Below, one piece after another: positions 17,578 to 24,670 of a DNA stretch of 64,000 nt; within the stretch, counting starts at the first letter, position 1, and each line of letters opens with the position of its first letter. Source of the DNA: Bradyrhizobium icense (GTDB lineage Bacteria > Pseudomonadota > Alphaproteobacteria > Rhizobiales > Xanthobacteraceae). The stretch covers positions 2,418,001 to 2,482,000 of the forward strand of contig NZ_CP016428.1 in NCBI RefSeq assembly GCF_001693385.1. The letters are read 5' to 3'. Under the pieces are notes generated by a model. That model was not told the origin of the DNA, did not search any database, and worked only from the letters and a program-made list of their open reading frames with translations. A program made the position numbers and the translations under genes.

Positions 17578-18344
17578 GCCAAAACATACCAGTCATCCCA
17601 CAGGCTGATACTTTCGAACATCCGCTTGTAGCCCAGTGACGTTAGCAGGGAAAAAATTTGCTGCCGCTGGGGTCCGTAATTATGTTCGACGGTGATCACT
17701 CGAAACGATCGTTTCGAGAAATCGAAAGCGCTAAGGATCGGAAGTTCTGTGCCCTCCGTATCGATTGACAAATAGTCAATCTCCTTCGGAGAATTGTGTT
17801 CGATCAATAAATCGTTCAGCGAGACCGTCTCAACTGGGTACTCAATAGCGCCGTCTCGGCCCCGCTCGTCCAATCCGCGCGCGGATGAGATGGTTGAAAA
17901 AACCGTCTCCGGAGATTCGGAAAATTGCAGCGTTTCGCCGGTTTTGGTCCAGACGCACCTCAGATCAACACTGCAAGCTCTATTCGCTTGTAACGCTGCA
18001 TGCGTACCACGCGACGGCTCGGCGACAATACCGCGCCATCCGTACCCACGTTCCAGCAGCACGGAGTTGCTTAGAAACTCCCCGTCGGCAGCGCCAAACT
18101 CCACAAAATAACCACTGCGCTTTTCGCCGAGGATGGACAGAACGAATAGGTCTTGAAATATCTGGGATCGAGAGACTGACAGATTTCTCATGACGAAGCG
18201 GAGAAACCTTCGCAGATCGTCATCGTGGTTGGCGTCCTTGCGAAGCTGGTTTAGCAGCTCCAAACCGCGCATCTCATGCGTCGGCTGCGTTCTCTTGATC
18301 TCGTAGCCCAGGTTGGAAACCGCTCTCTTTAATAAGTTTTTCAT
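17574..18344 (-). CDS. FkbM-family methyltransferase (prophage cargo)
   Basis: A 256-residue protein with the FkbM-type SAM-binding block [20 protein letters not shown] (about residues 78-97), then RGIVAEPS, and [15 protein letters not shown] near residue 190. The start [18 protein letters not shown] is also typical of this family, which O-methylates sugars of polysaccharides and other small molecules. The ATG at 18344 follows AGGCAGAG. It is the last gene of the leftward prophage run and is not a virion gene, so it looks like a lysogenic-conversion gene. It may modify the cell surface that the tail enzymes attack. The substrate is unknown. Confidence 0.85.
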   Translation of the reverse strand: MKNLLKRAVSNLGYEIKRTQPTHEMRGLELLNQLRKDANHDDDLRRFLRFVMRNLSVSRSQIFQDLFVLSILGEKRSGYFVEFGAADGEFLSNSVLLERGYGWRGIVAEPSRGTHAALQANRACSVDLRCVWTKTGETLQFSESPETVFSTISSARGLDERGRDGAIEYPVETVSLNDLLIEHNSPKEIDYLSIDTEGTELPILSAFDFSKRSFRVITVEHNYGPQRQQIFSLLTSLGYKRMFESISLWDDWYVLA

Positions 18345-18456
18345 TCTCTGCCTGATTTTTTAAAGCGCGCCGAAAAACCAACGTGGCGCCCACAATGCAA
18401 ATTGCTACCCCGGGGAGCGTGAAATAAGCGAAGTGTTCTAAAACGAAAGATTGCAT
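18274..18456 (-). CDS. Small single-pass membrane protein
   Basis: From ATG 18456 the frame encodes 60 residues with one membrane helix (YFTLPGVAICIVGATLVF) and a charged tail. A start 60 bases upstream would add a Gly/Arg-rich segment and is less likely. Its last 71 bases overlap the start of the methyltransferase gene, so the two may be co-translated. It could anchor or assist the methyltransferase, which is inference from overlap only. Confidence 0.5.
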   Translation of the reverse strand: MQSFVLEHFAYFTLPGVAICIVGATLVFRRALKNQAENEKLIKESGFQPGLRDQENAADA

Positions 18457-18552
18457 CCCCGCCAACCTACCCCACCTTCCCACCCCCGCCAATCCCCTTG
18501 ACAAAATTGGGGACAATGACCAGCGGAGGGGGAGGCGACACCTGTTCGGTTA

Positions 18553-18567
18553 TTAACCATCCTTTAA
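18553..18567. promoter_or_regulatory. TTAA-N7-TTAA motif inside the prophage (CtrA-type)
   Basis: TTAA at 18553-18556 and TTAA at 18564-18567 are separated by seven bases, matching the full CtrA consensus of alphaproteobacteria. It covers the end of the upstream small gene and lies about 100 bases before the membrane protein/methyltransferase pair. A chance match is possible because part is coding. Confidence 0.35.
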
Positions 18568-18828
18568 CGCGGCATCTATCATCCAGCCCCAATAGAACGC
18601 GGCGGCCTCCTGCTCCTTATGCCCCTCGAATTGATCGACCATCGCTTGCGTGGGCTTCCGCATCGCCTCAATAGCAGCGCGAGCAACCGGCATAAGCTCC
18701 CAGAATGAATTACTGTCCTCGTCGGCAATCATCAAGACGGGTTTTTCATCAAAAGTTGCGCCAGACCGAGACTGCGAAACAATCGCTACAGCAATTGCCC
18801 TGGCCACTCTCTCAATCATCTCGCTCAT
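18553..18828 (-). CDS. Small phage protein of unknown function (rhizobial phage type)
   Basis: A 91-residue protein beginning MSEMIERVARAIAVAIV and continuing ARAAIEAMRKPTQAMVDQFE, a pattern found in many small early proteins of rhizobial phages. Start ATG 18828 is preceded by GGAGG. It overlaps the upstream gene by 17 bases. No function is known to me. Confidence 0.65.
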   Translation of the reverse strand: MSEMIERVARAIAVAIVSQSRSGATFDEKPVLMIADEDSNSFWELMPVARAAIEAMRKPTQAMVDQFEGHKEQEAAAFYWGWMIDAALKDG

Positions 18829-19021
18829 GGTGAAGCATCCTCCGCTTTCTGATGACCGATAGCCGGCGGGGTGCGAGCAGGCGGTTCGCAGACTGACGCA
18901 GCTTAACCACCTTTTTCATCAATTTTTCGGCTTCTTTTGCAAGCCTGTCCGCTTCCTTGAATTGCGCCTCCGCGAACGCCTCTCGCTTGTCTGCGGTAAC
19001 GAATTGATGAATCTTTGCCAT
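18812..19021 (-). CDS. Small basic helical phage protein
   Basis: A 69-residue, highly charged protein with a predicted long helix (AQFKEADRLAKEAEKLMKK) and a basic C-terminus. The ATG at 19021 follows AGGGA. It overlaps the downstream gene. No family was recognised. Confidence 0.55.
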   Translation of the reverse strand: MAKIHQFVTADKREAFAEAQFKEADRLAKEAEKLMKKVVKLRQSANRLLAPRRLSVIRKRRMLHHERDD

Positions 19022-19045
19022 CGGCTGTCCCTGTTTAGAACACGT

Positions 19046-19240
19046 CTACAAGGCGTCTCGGGTTTCGCGCTCGATATAGTCCAGCAGCTCACGCTGAGCT
19101 TTAATGAACCTGTCGGCGTCTCCTTGGCGGATCGGTTTGTCTCGATATTCCTGCAGATCGAGAGAGTCGCCGGCCCATTCGGCCGCTCGCTTCGCTATCC
19201 TGGCTGCGAATTTCGCAAAATCAGCGTTGGTCATCGGCAT
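19046..19240 (-). CDS. Small phage protein of unknown function
   Basis: A 64-residue helical protein starting at ATG 19240 (MPMTNADFAKFAARIAKR), preceded by AGGA. A longer frame reaches 19288, but that would overlap the well-supported small gene ending at 19257, so the shorter start is preferred. It is rich in Arg, Glu and Ala. The function is unknown. Confidence 0.55.
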   Translation of the reverse strand: MPMTNADFAKFAARIAKRAAEWAGDSLDLQEYRDKPIRQGDADRFIKAQRELLDYIERETRDAL

Positions 19241-19256
19241 ATCGGCAATTCCTGTT

Positions 19257-19427
19257 TTATGATTGCGGTGGAGCCCGATCCACAACAATAACCTTATCTC
19301 CGCTCTTGATCCTCACCGCGACGTCCTGTGGAGGCCCGTCATTTACGATAATTTGCTTATCTGCGGGCGGCGTTGCCCAGCCATCTACGGATACCGTAAC
19401 TTCAAAGACCGGCTTCTTCTCGTCCAT
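19257..19427 (-). CDS. 56-residue phage protein of unknown function
   Basis: The frame starts at ATG 19427, six bases after a strong AGGGAGG, and runs to TAA at 19257. The product (MDEKKPVFEVTVSVDGWATP...) looks like a small beta domain. It fills the gap between two other small genes of the leftward run and explains their spacing. An ATG two codons upstream is too close to the ribosome binding site. Confidence 0.6.
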   Translation of the reverse strand: MDEKKPVFEVTVSVDGWATPPADKQIIVNDGPPQDVAVRIKSGDKVIVVDRAPPQS

Positions 19428-19442
19428 AGTCATCCTCCCTGT

Positions 19443-19679
19443 TTACGACTGCGTAGAAGCCGGCTCGGGGCGGATCAAGACCTCATGCCCGAGGTGCTTC
19501 AGGATAGCCGAGTAAACATCGGAATCCGAATAGTGCGCTCCACCTAAGCAATGCGCCACCGGGCTCATATCGACCGCTAACGCCCCGTCTACATACACCC
19601 GAGCGCCTTCGGCATATGACGTGCCGCAAGTCTCGCAGTTGTCGTAGCTGTCATGCAGCCATTCAATTTCAATCTTCAT
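19443..19679 (-). CDS. Small phage protein with a CxxC motif
   Basis: A 78-residue acidic protein. The block DNCETCGTSYAEGARVYVDG contains a Cys-x-x-Cys pair that could bind zinc, with a further Cys and His in AHCLGGAHY. Start ATG 19679 is preceded by AGGA. It belongs to the leftward early run. The function is unknown. Confidence 0.6.
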   Translation of the reverse strand: MKIEIEWLHDSYDNCETCGTSYAEGARVYVDGALAVDMSPVAHCLGGAHYSDSDVYSAILKHLGHEVLIRPEPASTQS

Positions 19680-19691
19680 GGCATTTCCTGC

Positions 19692-19871
19692 TCAAGAGTG
19701 GGGAGGCGGATCGCCGTAAATATCCGGCCGGTCGAATGCGTCTCGAATTTCGTTGTAGGCCCGCTCTGCTGCCCACCAATCGCGCCGCGAAATGGCCGCG
19801 CCTAGAGCTTGGATGCGAAGCTGCTCCCGCCGCTTGGCATCATCGCGCCATTGCAGATGTTGTTCGTTCAT
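19692..19871 (-). CDS. 59-residue phage protein of unknown function
   Basis: ATG 19871 lies seven bases after a near-perfect GGAGGT, which decides the start over a longer frame from 19898. The product (MNEQHLQWRDDAKRREQL...) is helical and rich in Arg, Ala and Trp. No family was recognised. Confidence 0.6.
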   Translation of the reverse strand: MNEQHLQWRDDAKRREQLRIQALGAAISRRDWWAAERAYNEIRDAFDRPDIYGDPPPHS

Positions 19872-19885
19872 TTCCCGCACCTCCA

Positions 19886-20182
19886 TCAATTGCCGCAACA
19901 GAAGTCACAGCACGATTGATCCGGCTTGCAGTAGGGGCGATCCGGATCAGACTCGGTGGGGCCTCCGCGCCGATCTGGCACGCCCTTAACGGGTGGTATT
20001 ACGGCCTCAGCCTTCTGATACCACTTAGCCTCTTCGGTAGGGCTCACGCACTTGAAGCTGAAATACGGATTGCCGTGATGCTCCTGCATCATGCGCAAGG
20101 CCGTGATGCTGACGGCAAGATCTCGCTGACGTTCGGCAATCATTTCGTGTGGGTAGATTTTGCCGTCAAATTCCGCTTCCAT
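19886..20182 (-). CDS. 98-residue phage protein with Cys-rich C-terminus
   Basis: ATG 20182 follows GGAGGAGAA and is preferred over an upstream GTG at 20206. The N-terminal part is helical (HEMIAERQRDLAVSITALRM). The last 20 residues include Cys clusters (YCKPDQSCCDFCCGN) that could bind a metal. It belongs to the leftward early run. The function is unknown. Confidence 0.6.
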   Translation of the reverse strand: MEAEFDGKIYPHEMIAERQRDLAVSITALRMMQEHHGNPYFSFKCVSPTEEAKWYQKAEAVIPPVKGVPDRRGGPTESDPDRPYCKPDQSCCDFCCGN

Positions 20183-20249
20183 TTCTCCTCCACGATGTTC
20201 GGTCACGGTTCTAGGGGCTGCTCAAAGGGCGCGTCCCATCGCCATCTCC

Positions 20250-20450
20250 TCAGATGGACGGCCTGACCAGCAGTTGCCGGGGCGTCGGTGATCCGTCCGG
20301 GTTAAAGCCGCGCTTTGCCAGCCAAGCCTCTGCGCCCTTGCGGGTCTTGAAGGTCTTGGACTCCGAGAATGTGAGGGCAGTGAATTTGCCGTGAAGTTCG
20401 AAAATGCCCCGGCTAATCGTTTCGTTGTTTCCCTGGTCTTGAATGTGCAT
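20250..20450 (-). CDS. First gene of the leftward early run, small protein
   Basis: A 66-residue protein from ATG 20450, preceded by GGGAGACGG at good spacing. A longer frame from 20507 is unlikely because the leftward promoter (20479-20507) would lie inside it. It contains KFTALTFSESKTFKTRKGAE, which looks like a small DNA- or RNA-associated beta domain, but no family was recognised. As the first product after the divergent promoter it may be an early regulator. Confidence 0.6.
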   Translation of the reverse strand: MHIQDQGNNETISRGIFELHGKFTALTFSESKTFKTRKGAEAWLAKRGFNPDGSPTPRQLLVRPSI

Positions 20451-20473
20451 GTCCCGTCTCCCGTGATCTGATA

Positions 20474-20502
20474 TTGCAGTTATAAGCGATATCGGATATA
20501 GT
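20474..20502 (+). promoter_or_regulatory. Rightward sigma-70 promoter of the regulator gene
   Basis: TTGCAG (20474-20479) and TATAGT (20497-20502) are separated by 17 bases. It overlaps the leftward promoter almost entirely, so the two compete for polymerase. It would drive the ribbon-helix-helix gene at 20540. Confidence 0.65.
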
Positions 20503-20507
20503 GTCAA
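20479..20507 (-). promoter_or_regulatory. Leftward sigma-70 promoter
   Basis: On the minus strand TTGACA (20507-20502) and TATAAC (20484-20479) are separated by exactly 17 bases. Predicted transcription starts near 20472 and reads the ten-gene leftward run ending with the methyltransferase. Confidence 0.8.
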
Positions 20508-20520
20508 TAAGCGATATCGC
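20482..20520. promoter_or_regulatory. Operator: two 13-bp direct repeats with palindromic core
   Basis: ATAAGCGATATCG occurs at 20482-20494 and again at 20507-20519, 25 bases apart. GCGATATCGC at 20511-20520 is a perfect palindrome and the first copy is nearly one. They cover the -10 of the leftward promoter and the start region of the rightward one. This is the arrangement expected for binding of a ribbon-helix-helix dimer pair. Confidence 0.75.
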
Positions 20521-20539
20521 TTTTAGGGAGAGAATTTTC

Positions 20540-20695
20540 ATGGGGCGCCCGCCAATGCAGGTTAAGGCAACCGTTGTTCGGCTTTCAATAGAGGCATTGG
20601 AGCGGATTGACGCGCTCGCCGGGCCGAACCGGCGCGCCGAATTCATCCGGGAAGCGGTCGAACGGGAACTAAAACGGCGGGAGCGCCAAACTTAG
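20540..20695 (+). CDS. Ribbon-helix-helix (CopG/Arc-type) transcription regulator
   Basis: A 51-residue protein from ATG 20540, preceded by AGGGAG. The strand QVKATVVRLS followed by helices EALERIDALAG and RAEFIREAVERELKRRE is the classic ribbon-helix-helix pattern. It lies directly downstream of an operator with two repeats and a divergent promoter pair. The likely role is control of the leftward early genes and of itself, as the lysogeny switch or as a moron-gene repressor. It is the only rightward gene here. No toxin partner is visible beside it. Confidence 0.85.
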   Translation: MGRPPMQVKATVVRLSIEALERIDALAGPNRRAEFIREAVERELKRRERQT

Positions 20696-20708
20696 CTGCG
20701 GTCATCGG

Positions 20709-20909
20709 TCAGGATCGCTTGCGTATCGACAGCGCGTCCAGTCCCGCCATCGTCTCTTCGTGAAATGGGATATTGTGGTGCGGCTCGTCGGGGGCTGCTT
20801 TGGCAGCCTGCCACCAGCGCCAAGCTCGGTCCTTGTCGGATTCCTTTTCCAGGAGCCAAGGGCGCGCGTTCCAAGCTTTCAGGAAGGCGTCTGAATAGTT
20901 CTCTCCCAT
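20709..20909 (-). CDS. Small phage protein of unknown function
   Basis: A 66-residue protein beginning MGENYSDAFLKAWNARPWLL, rich in Trp and charged residues. ATG 20909 is preceded by AGAGGGAACATAAG, a leader duplicated before the next gene upstream. Its end lies 13 bases beyond the stop of the convergent regulator gene. The function is unknown. Confidence 0.55.
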   Translation of the reverse strand: MGENYSDAFLKAWNARPWLLEKESDKDRAWRWWQAAKAAPDEPHHNIPFHEETMAGLDALSIRKRS

Positions 20910-20927
20910 CTTATGTTCCCTCTCTAG

Positions 20928-21143
20928 TCAAAATCGCTGTGACTCTGATAGTTCGTCCAGCGCGTTCGCTACGCATGGGTAGTGTTCTAGAAGCTTCGCG
21001 GCGTGTTCCACCAGATCTTTGGTGATGATGAGGTAGCCGGCGGCATTGAGATAGCCGATTACGGCGTCTGCAGTTTGACTGCAGCGGCCAAGATTGGTTT
21101 CTTCGATCAGGCAGGATTCTATAACCTCGGATGCGTTGGGCAT
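20928..21143 (-). CDS. Small phage protein of unknown function
   Basis: A 71-residue protein from ATG 21143 (MPNASEVIESCLIEETNLGR). The longer frame to 21206 would overlap the neighbouring gene and lacks a ribosome binding site. The ATG follows the same AGGGAACATAAG leader as the gene at 20909. It is acidic and helical. The function is unknown. Confidence 0.55.
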   Translation of the reverse strand: MPNASEVIESCLIEETNLGRCSQTADAVIGYLNAAGYLIITKDLVEHAAKLLEHYPCVANALDELSESQRF

Positions 21144-21157
21144 CTTATGTTCCCTTT

Positions 21158-21433
21158 CTACTGACGAACGGGGACGGCCACCCGCGGCTTCCACGCCGGC
21201 AGCCATGCGAGGGCCGGGTCGAGTTCGGCCAGCTCACGGGCGGCGCGTCGGATCTCGGGCGTCATTGGGCGCCGGTCGTCGATCGTCCGGATGATGTCGG
21301 AGGCTCGGTTGGAGAAGGGCAAGCCGTCCCGACCCGGATGCCTGATGCGGTAGCTGTGCAGCCACGATCGCAGATCAGACAGCGAACGCGGGCGTGCTGT
21401 AGGCGTGTCAGTTTTCAAATCTGTTCTATCCAT
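21158..21433 (-). CDS. Small phage protein, last gene of the prophage side
   Basis: A 91-residue protein from ATG 21433, five bases after AGGAG. Longer frames reach 21994, but they run through a poor non-coding region. It contains DLRSWLHSYRIRHPGRDGLP, which could be a DNA-binding helix pair, though no family was recognised. It starts a short leftward run of three genes, and its upstream region is the probable prophage end. Confidence 0.55.
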   Translation of the reverse strand: MDRTDLKTDTPTARPRSLSDLRSWLHSYRIRHPGRDGLPFSNRASDIIRTIDDRRPMTPEIRRAARELAELDPALAWLPAWKPRVAVPVRQ

Positions 21434-21871
21434 GTTCGCTCCTGTTCTTCCGTGAACGGAAGGGTAATTGGCAAAAATCGTAGCAAAATCAATACGGGTG
21501 GGAACGTATAAACACCCCCCGGACGGGTCTTTCATTTTCGGCGCATGTTTTTGGACGAGGCGTTGCGTGTGGCACCGTGACGGCTTGCCGCCTGCAAGTT
21601 TTCCGACTCGTTCTACGCCATGCGCAATTTTCCCGTGTATCTTCTCAAATGAAATGATCGAGGCACGCTGCGCAACACGGCCATGCTGTTGTGCGGCTTG
21701 ATCGTAAACAGAGCTGATCGCGCCCCGTATTTGTGCGGGTTTCTTCGATGGCTCGCGCCCCGCAGCTTGACGCACTGGACAACGAAAAAGTTTTCCACAG
21801 AATATCCCTGTCACATCCCACTGATTCGTCTCGGTTGCGTCTGCGTCCGTCTCTCTCTTACGGGCTGATTT
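21434..21871. other. Gene-free interval at prophage/chromosome junction
   Basis: About 440 bases contain no convincing gene on either strand. The prophage right end should be here. I saw no tRNA and no attachment-site core, which could not be recognised without the left end. A single TTTTCCACA at 21791 resembles a DnaA box but is alone. Confidence 0.6.
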
Positions 21872-22417
21872 ATGGCACATCCTGCAGACGTGGCACGTGG
21901 CCGCAACATTGTTGCGCGCTGGTGCAACCTTGCCGAGCAACGGCTGGAATATCTCACCGAACTGTTCGAGACCGGGCGCTGGCGCCGCTTTCACACCGAA
22001 CGCGAATTCCTCGAAAACATCCAGGAAGCCAAGGCCGCCGTTGCAACCTGGCGTGACCTGTTGAGCCGCGAAGCTTCACTCGACAACACGCAGATCGACC
22101 TGGCCTGGCTTGGCCGCCGTCGAACGACGCCGCTGCCGCTGACGCCGCTACCGCGCGATGAGGGCTATCGAAAGCCGGTCGTGCACCTTCAGCCGCAACT
22201 GCAGTCGCCACCGATTGTCGCCGAGCCGCCGCCGATTGCGGCCGCGCCGCTGCGCGATATTCCCGCGGATGTTCTGGTCGCGCTGGAAAGCCAGCTCGCC
22301 GTGGCGGACGAGGCGCCGTCCGTGCCGGATGTGCTGGCACTGGACGAGATGTCGTTTCCGGCGCTCGATCTCGACGCGATGAAGGAACGCTATCCGCTGC
22401 TGCGCAACGCGCTGTAG
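21872..22417 (+). CDS. TIGR03809-family conserved protein
   Basis: A 181-residue protein whose first 85 residues (GRNIVARWCNLAEQRLEYLT, then FHTEREFLENIQEAKAAV) match the conserved part of the TIGR03809 family of Bradyrhizobium and Rhodopseudomonas. The rest is proline-rich and ends with a conserved acidic segment. The biochemical role is unknown. It is convergent with the TIGR03808 gene that commonly lies beside it, and its helical N-terminal part might bind a partner. The ATG lacks a strong ribosome binding site. First clearly chromosomal gene after the prophage. Confidence 0.75.
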   Translation: MAHPADVARGRNIVARWCNLAEQRLEYLTELFETGRWRRFHTEREFLENIQEAKAAVATWRDLLSREASLDNTQIDLAWLGRRRTTPLPLTPLPRDEGYRKPVVHLQPQLQSPPIVAEPPPIAAAPLRDIPADVLVALESQLAVADEAPSVPDVLALDEMSFPALDLDAMKERYPLLRNAL

Positions 22418-22435
22418 GTGGGCGAGGAGGGCGAA

Positions 22436-23806
22436 CTAGCGCCGCACCGCGTTGCCTCCCACCACCACCTGCGCGTAACGCTGCGCGCCTTCGGCTGACA
22501 GATCGGTCGTAATTGTGCGGGCGTGATCGAGCCCGACCACGGCGCCGCGCGGGGTTTCCGAAATCATGTTGTTGTTGACCAGAGCCGTGCCGGCGCCCGG
22601 CAGCACCGATACGCCGACGCCGACGAAGGCGTTGCGGATCACGTTGCCGGTGATTGCGACGTCGCGGAGATACTTGCCCCAGCCGGCAATGATGCCGAAA
22701 GACGGTGCGTTCTCGATCACGTTGCCGGTGACTGTCGAATCTGCCTCGACATAGATGCCGATCCCGGCGTCGTCGTCGGGCGCGGTGCCGATCGGCCGCT
22801 TCGGCAAGAGATTGCGGATAATGTTGCCCTGGACGACGGCGATGCGTCCGCCCTCGTTGAAATTGCAGACGGAGACGCCGACGGCGGCGCCATCCACCGT
22901 GTTGTTGGCGATGACGGCGCCTTCGAACGCAAATTCCGAATAGAGCGCGACCTCGCGGACATTGCTGACGCTGTTGTCGGTGATGTGAATATTCGATGCC
23001 GAATTGCCGCGCACGGCCGAATAGTCGCAATTCTTGATGCGGTTGCCGCGCACGATCACATTGCCGGCGCGGAAGGCGTTGATGGCGTTGCCATACTGCC
23101 CGGAGCCGCCGGGCCCGGCCTTGATATCCTCGATGCGGTTATCGAGGACCAGCGTGCCGTCGTCGCCGATCGCGGTGCGCAGGATTTCGATGCCGTTGTC
23201 ATTGGTATCGGTGATGGTGTTACGGGACACGATCAGGCCGAGCGCGTCGAAGGATACGACGGCAGTGGTCGCGATTTTCGTGAAGATGTTACCGGAAATA
23301 TCGCCCGAGACCTGTTCGAGCCAGATGCCGTTGCCGCCGCTGCCTGATATTTCGCAGTCGGCGATGCGGACGTCGCGACCGCCGAGGCAGTGCACCAGGC
23401 CGCGGCGCGTTGGCAGCGGAATGCGACCGCCGTCAAAGGTGATGCCCGTCAGGCCGACGCTGTTGGCGCCTTCGCTCTGCAGCATCGAGGCGCCACCGGT
23501 GAACAGCAGCTTGGTCGCGCCGCGGATGCCGACCAGTTGTGTGCCTTTCGAAAGCCGCAGCATGCCGATGCGATAGATCCCCGGCGGCAGCGCCAGTGGC
23601 ACCTGCGCGCGCGCCGCCTCGTCGATCGCGCGTTGCAGTTTCTCGGTCTGATCGTCGGCGCTGCCGGGACGCACGCCATATTGCGTGACGTCGCGGCCGA
23701 GCGTGGAGGTGAGGGGCGCTGCGCGCGCAGCGTCAGGCGACATCGCCAGCGCACCGGCTGCACCGGCGGCGGACGCTCCAATGAGATGGCGGCGGTTCAT
23801 GTCCAT
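22436..23806 (-). CDS. TIGR03808-family Tat-exported parallel beta-helix protein
   Basis: A 456-residue protein from ATG 23806. The N-terminus MDMNRRHLIGASAAGAAGA is a twin-arginine signal with cleavage near ARAAP. The body is a series of short repeats of the type NIIRN/NTVDG/GNVIENA, forming a right-handed beta-helix like pectate-lyase and C5-epimerase folds. The family is described as a Tat-translocated repetitive protein of unknown function. It probably acts in the periplasm on a polysaccharide, which is inferred from fold. Codons further upstream are open but non-coding in style. Confidence 0.85.
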   Translation of the reverse strand: MDMNRRHLIGASAAGAAGALAMSPDAARAAPLTSTLGRDVTQYGVRPGSADDQTEKLQRAIDEAARAQVPLALPPGIYRIGMLRLSKGTQLVGIRGATKLLFTGGASMLQSEGANSVGLTGITFDGGRIPLPTRRGLVHCLGGRDVRIADCEISGSGGNGIWLEQVSGDISGNIFTKIATTAVVSFDALGLIVSRNTITDTNDNGIEILRTAIGDDGTLVLDNRIEDIKAGPGGSGQYGNAINAFRAGNVIVRGNRIKNCDYSAVRGNSASNIHITDNSVSNVREVALYSEFAFEGAVIANNTVDGAAVGVSVCNFNEGGRIAVVQGNIIRNLLPKRPIGTAPDDDAGIGIYVEADSTVTGNVIENAPSFGIIAGWGKYLRDVAITGNVIRNAFVGVGVSVLPGAGTALVNNNMISETPRGAVVGLDHARTITTDLSAEGAQRYAQVVVGGNAVRR

Positions 23807-23943
23807 GGTGAATGGCCCTCGCGCAATGCAAGTTGCATTCGCGCCTTCGTAGGTATCGCGAAAATGCGACCGGGCACGGTGAAGACCGGCAAGAGAGGCG
23901 GCGATTATTCGGGGTAGGGTTAATGTTGGGTACGGCCAAAATT

Positions 23944-24033
23944 CGTAGGGTGGGCAAAGGCGCGCTAGCGCCGTGCCCACCATTGGATCCGCGGGGAATA
24001 ATGGTGGGCACGCTGCGCTTTGCCCACCCTACG
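23944..24033. repeat. Bradyrhizobium-type palindromic repeat, copy 1
   Basis: CGTAGGGTGGGCAAAG at the left and CTTTGCCCACCCTACG at the right form the outer stem of a 90-base palindrome, with GTGCCCACCATT/AATGGTGGGCAC as the inner stem. A near-identical element lies at 42313-42398. It overlaps the 3' end of the pcp-like gene by a few bases. Confidence 0.85.
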
Positions 24034-24670
24034 CTCTCCGGGCCAGCCGCACCATTTCCAGCAGCATCGCTTCGCCGGCATCGACCAGCTCTTCCAGCGT
24101 GATCCGCGGGAAACCTTTGCGTCTGACCGCGCCGCTGCGCGCCAGCGGCGGGATGTGGATGAAGGCGACGAGGCGGGGACCGTTGGCCGCATTGACGGTC
24201 TCGATCGCGCGCCAGCTCAGGTAGTTGCAGAGGTAGCTGCCGGCATCGCGCGAGGCGCGGGCATCGAGGCCGGTGGTCTTGGCCGCACGCAGTAATTTGG
24301 CCGTATACGGACCGAACCTTTGCGCATCGGCGCCGTCGGCGATCGATCCTTTGCGAGCGCGGGTCTGCGCCGCGTCGGGCCACAGCATGGTGACGGCATT
24401 GCGGGCACGGGTTTCGATCCGCAGATACGGCGTGCGAGAAGCGAGGCCGAACATCAACAGCGCATGCGGCCGATGCTTTTGCAGCGTCAGCGGCAATTCG
24501 CGGTCGACCGCGTTGTAAGTGACGGGAAAGATGTGGCTGGACAGCTCGATGTCGGCCAAGGCCGGGCGACGCAGCCGCGTGAGCCGCGCCACCAGCGGCT
24601 GCGTCGGATTGTAGGGCGCGCCGGGAAATGGACCAAAGCCGGTGATGAGAATGCGAAGCTTGTCGCTCAC
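24029..24670 (-). CDS. pcp: Pyroglutamyl-peptidase I family (peptidase C15)
   Basis: A 213-residue protein starting at GTG 24670, inside a GTGA overlap with the meaB stop. The N-terminal ITGFGPFPGAPYNPTQ is the family signature. The catalytic triad is complete: Glu86 in RTPYLRIE, Cys148 in GSYLCNYLSW and His172 in FIHIPPL, close to the known E81/C144/H168 spacing. Length fits the family (about 215). The reaction is removal of N-terminal pyroglutamate from peptides in the cytoplasm. Coupling to meaB is odd and may only reflect local operon structure. Confidence 0.85.
   Translation of the reverse strand: MSDKLRILITGFGPFPGAPYNPTQPLVARLTRLRRPALADIELSSHIFPVTYNAVDRELPLTLQKHRPHALLMFGLASRTPYLRIETRARNAVTMLWPDAAQTRARKGSIADGADAQRFGPYTAKLLRAAKTTGLDARASRDAGSYLCNYLSWRAIETVNAANGPRLVAFIHIPPLARSGAVRRKGFPRITLEELVDAGEAMLLEMVRLARRA

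Larger units (their letters stand above)
1..21433. mobile_element. Prophage, right-hand part (P22-like short-tail type)
   Basis: Tail-accessory, DNA-ejection, tail fibre, endolysin and holin-like genes follow each other with overlapping start and stop codons. They are followed by a dense leftward run of very small genes and a ribbon-helix-helix regulator. This is the layout of a temperate phage. The left edge is outside the window. The right edge must lie between the last small leftward gene (start 21433) and the chromosomal gene at 21872. I could not see an integrase, a tRNA target or an attachment-site repeat, so the exact boundary is inferred and the element may be incomplete. Confidence 0.88.

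Noticed and set aside
21791..21799. TTTTCCACA as a DnaA box or replication origin
   Set aside because: One imperfect box, without AT-rich repeats or other boxes nearby.
22523..23347. Long rightward frame (274 codons) opposite the TIGR03808 gene
   Set aside because: It mirrors the repeated codons of the beta-helix gene. The composition is repetitive Asp/Ala/Val and no ribosome binding site is present.
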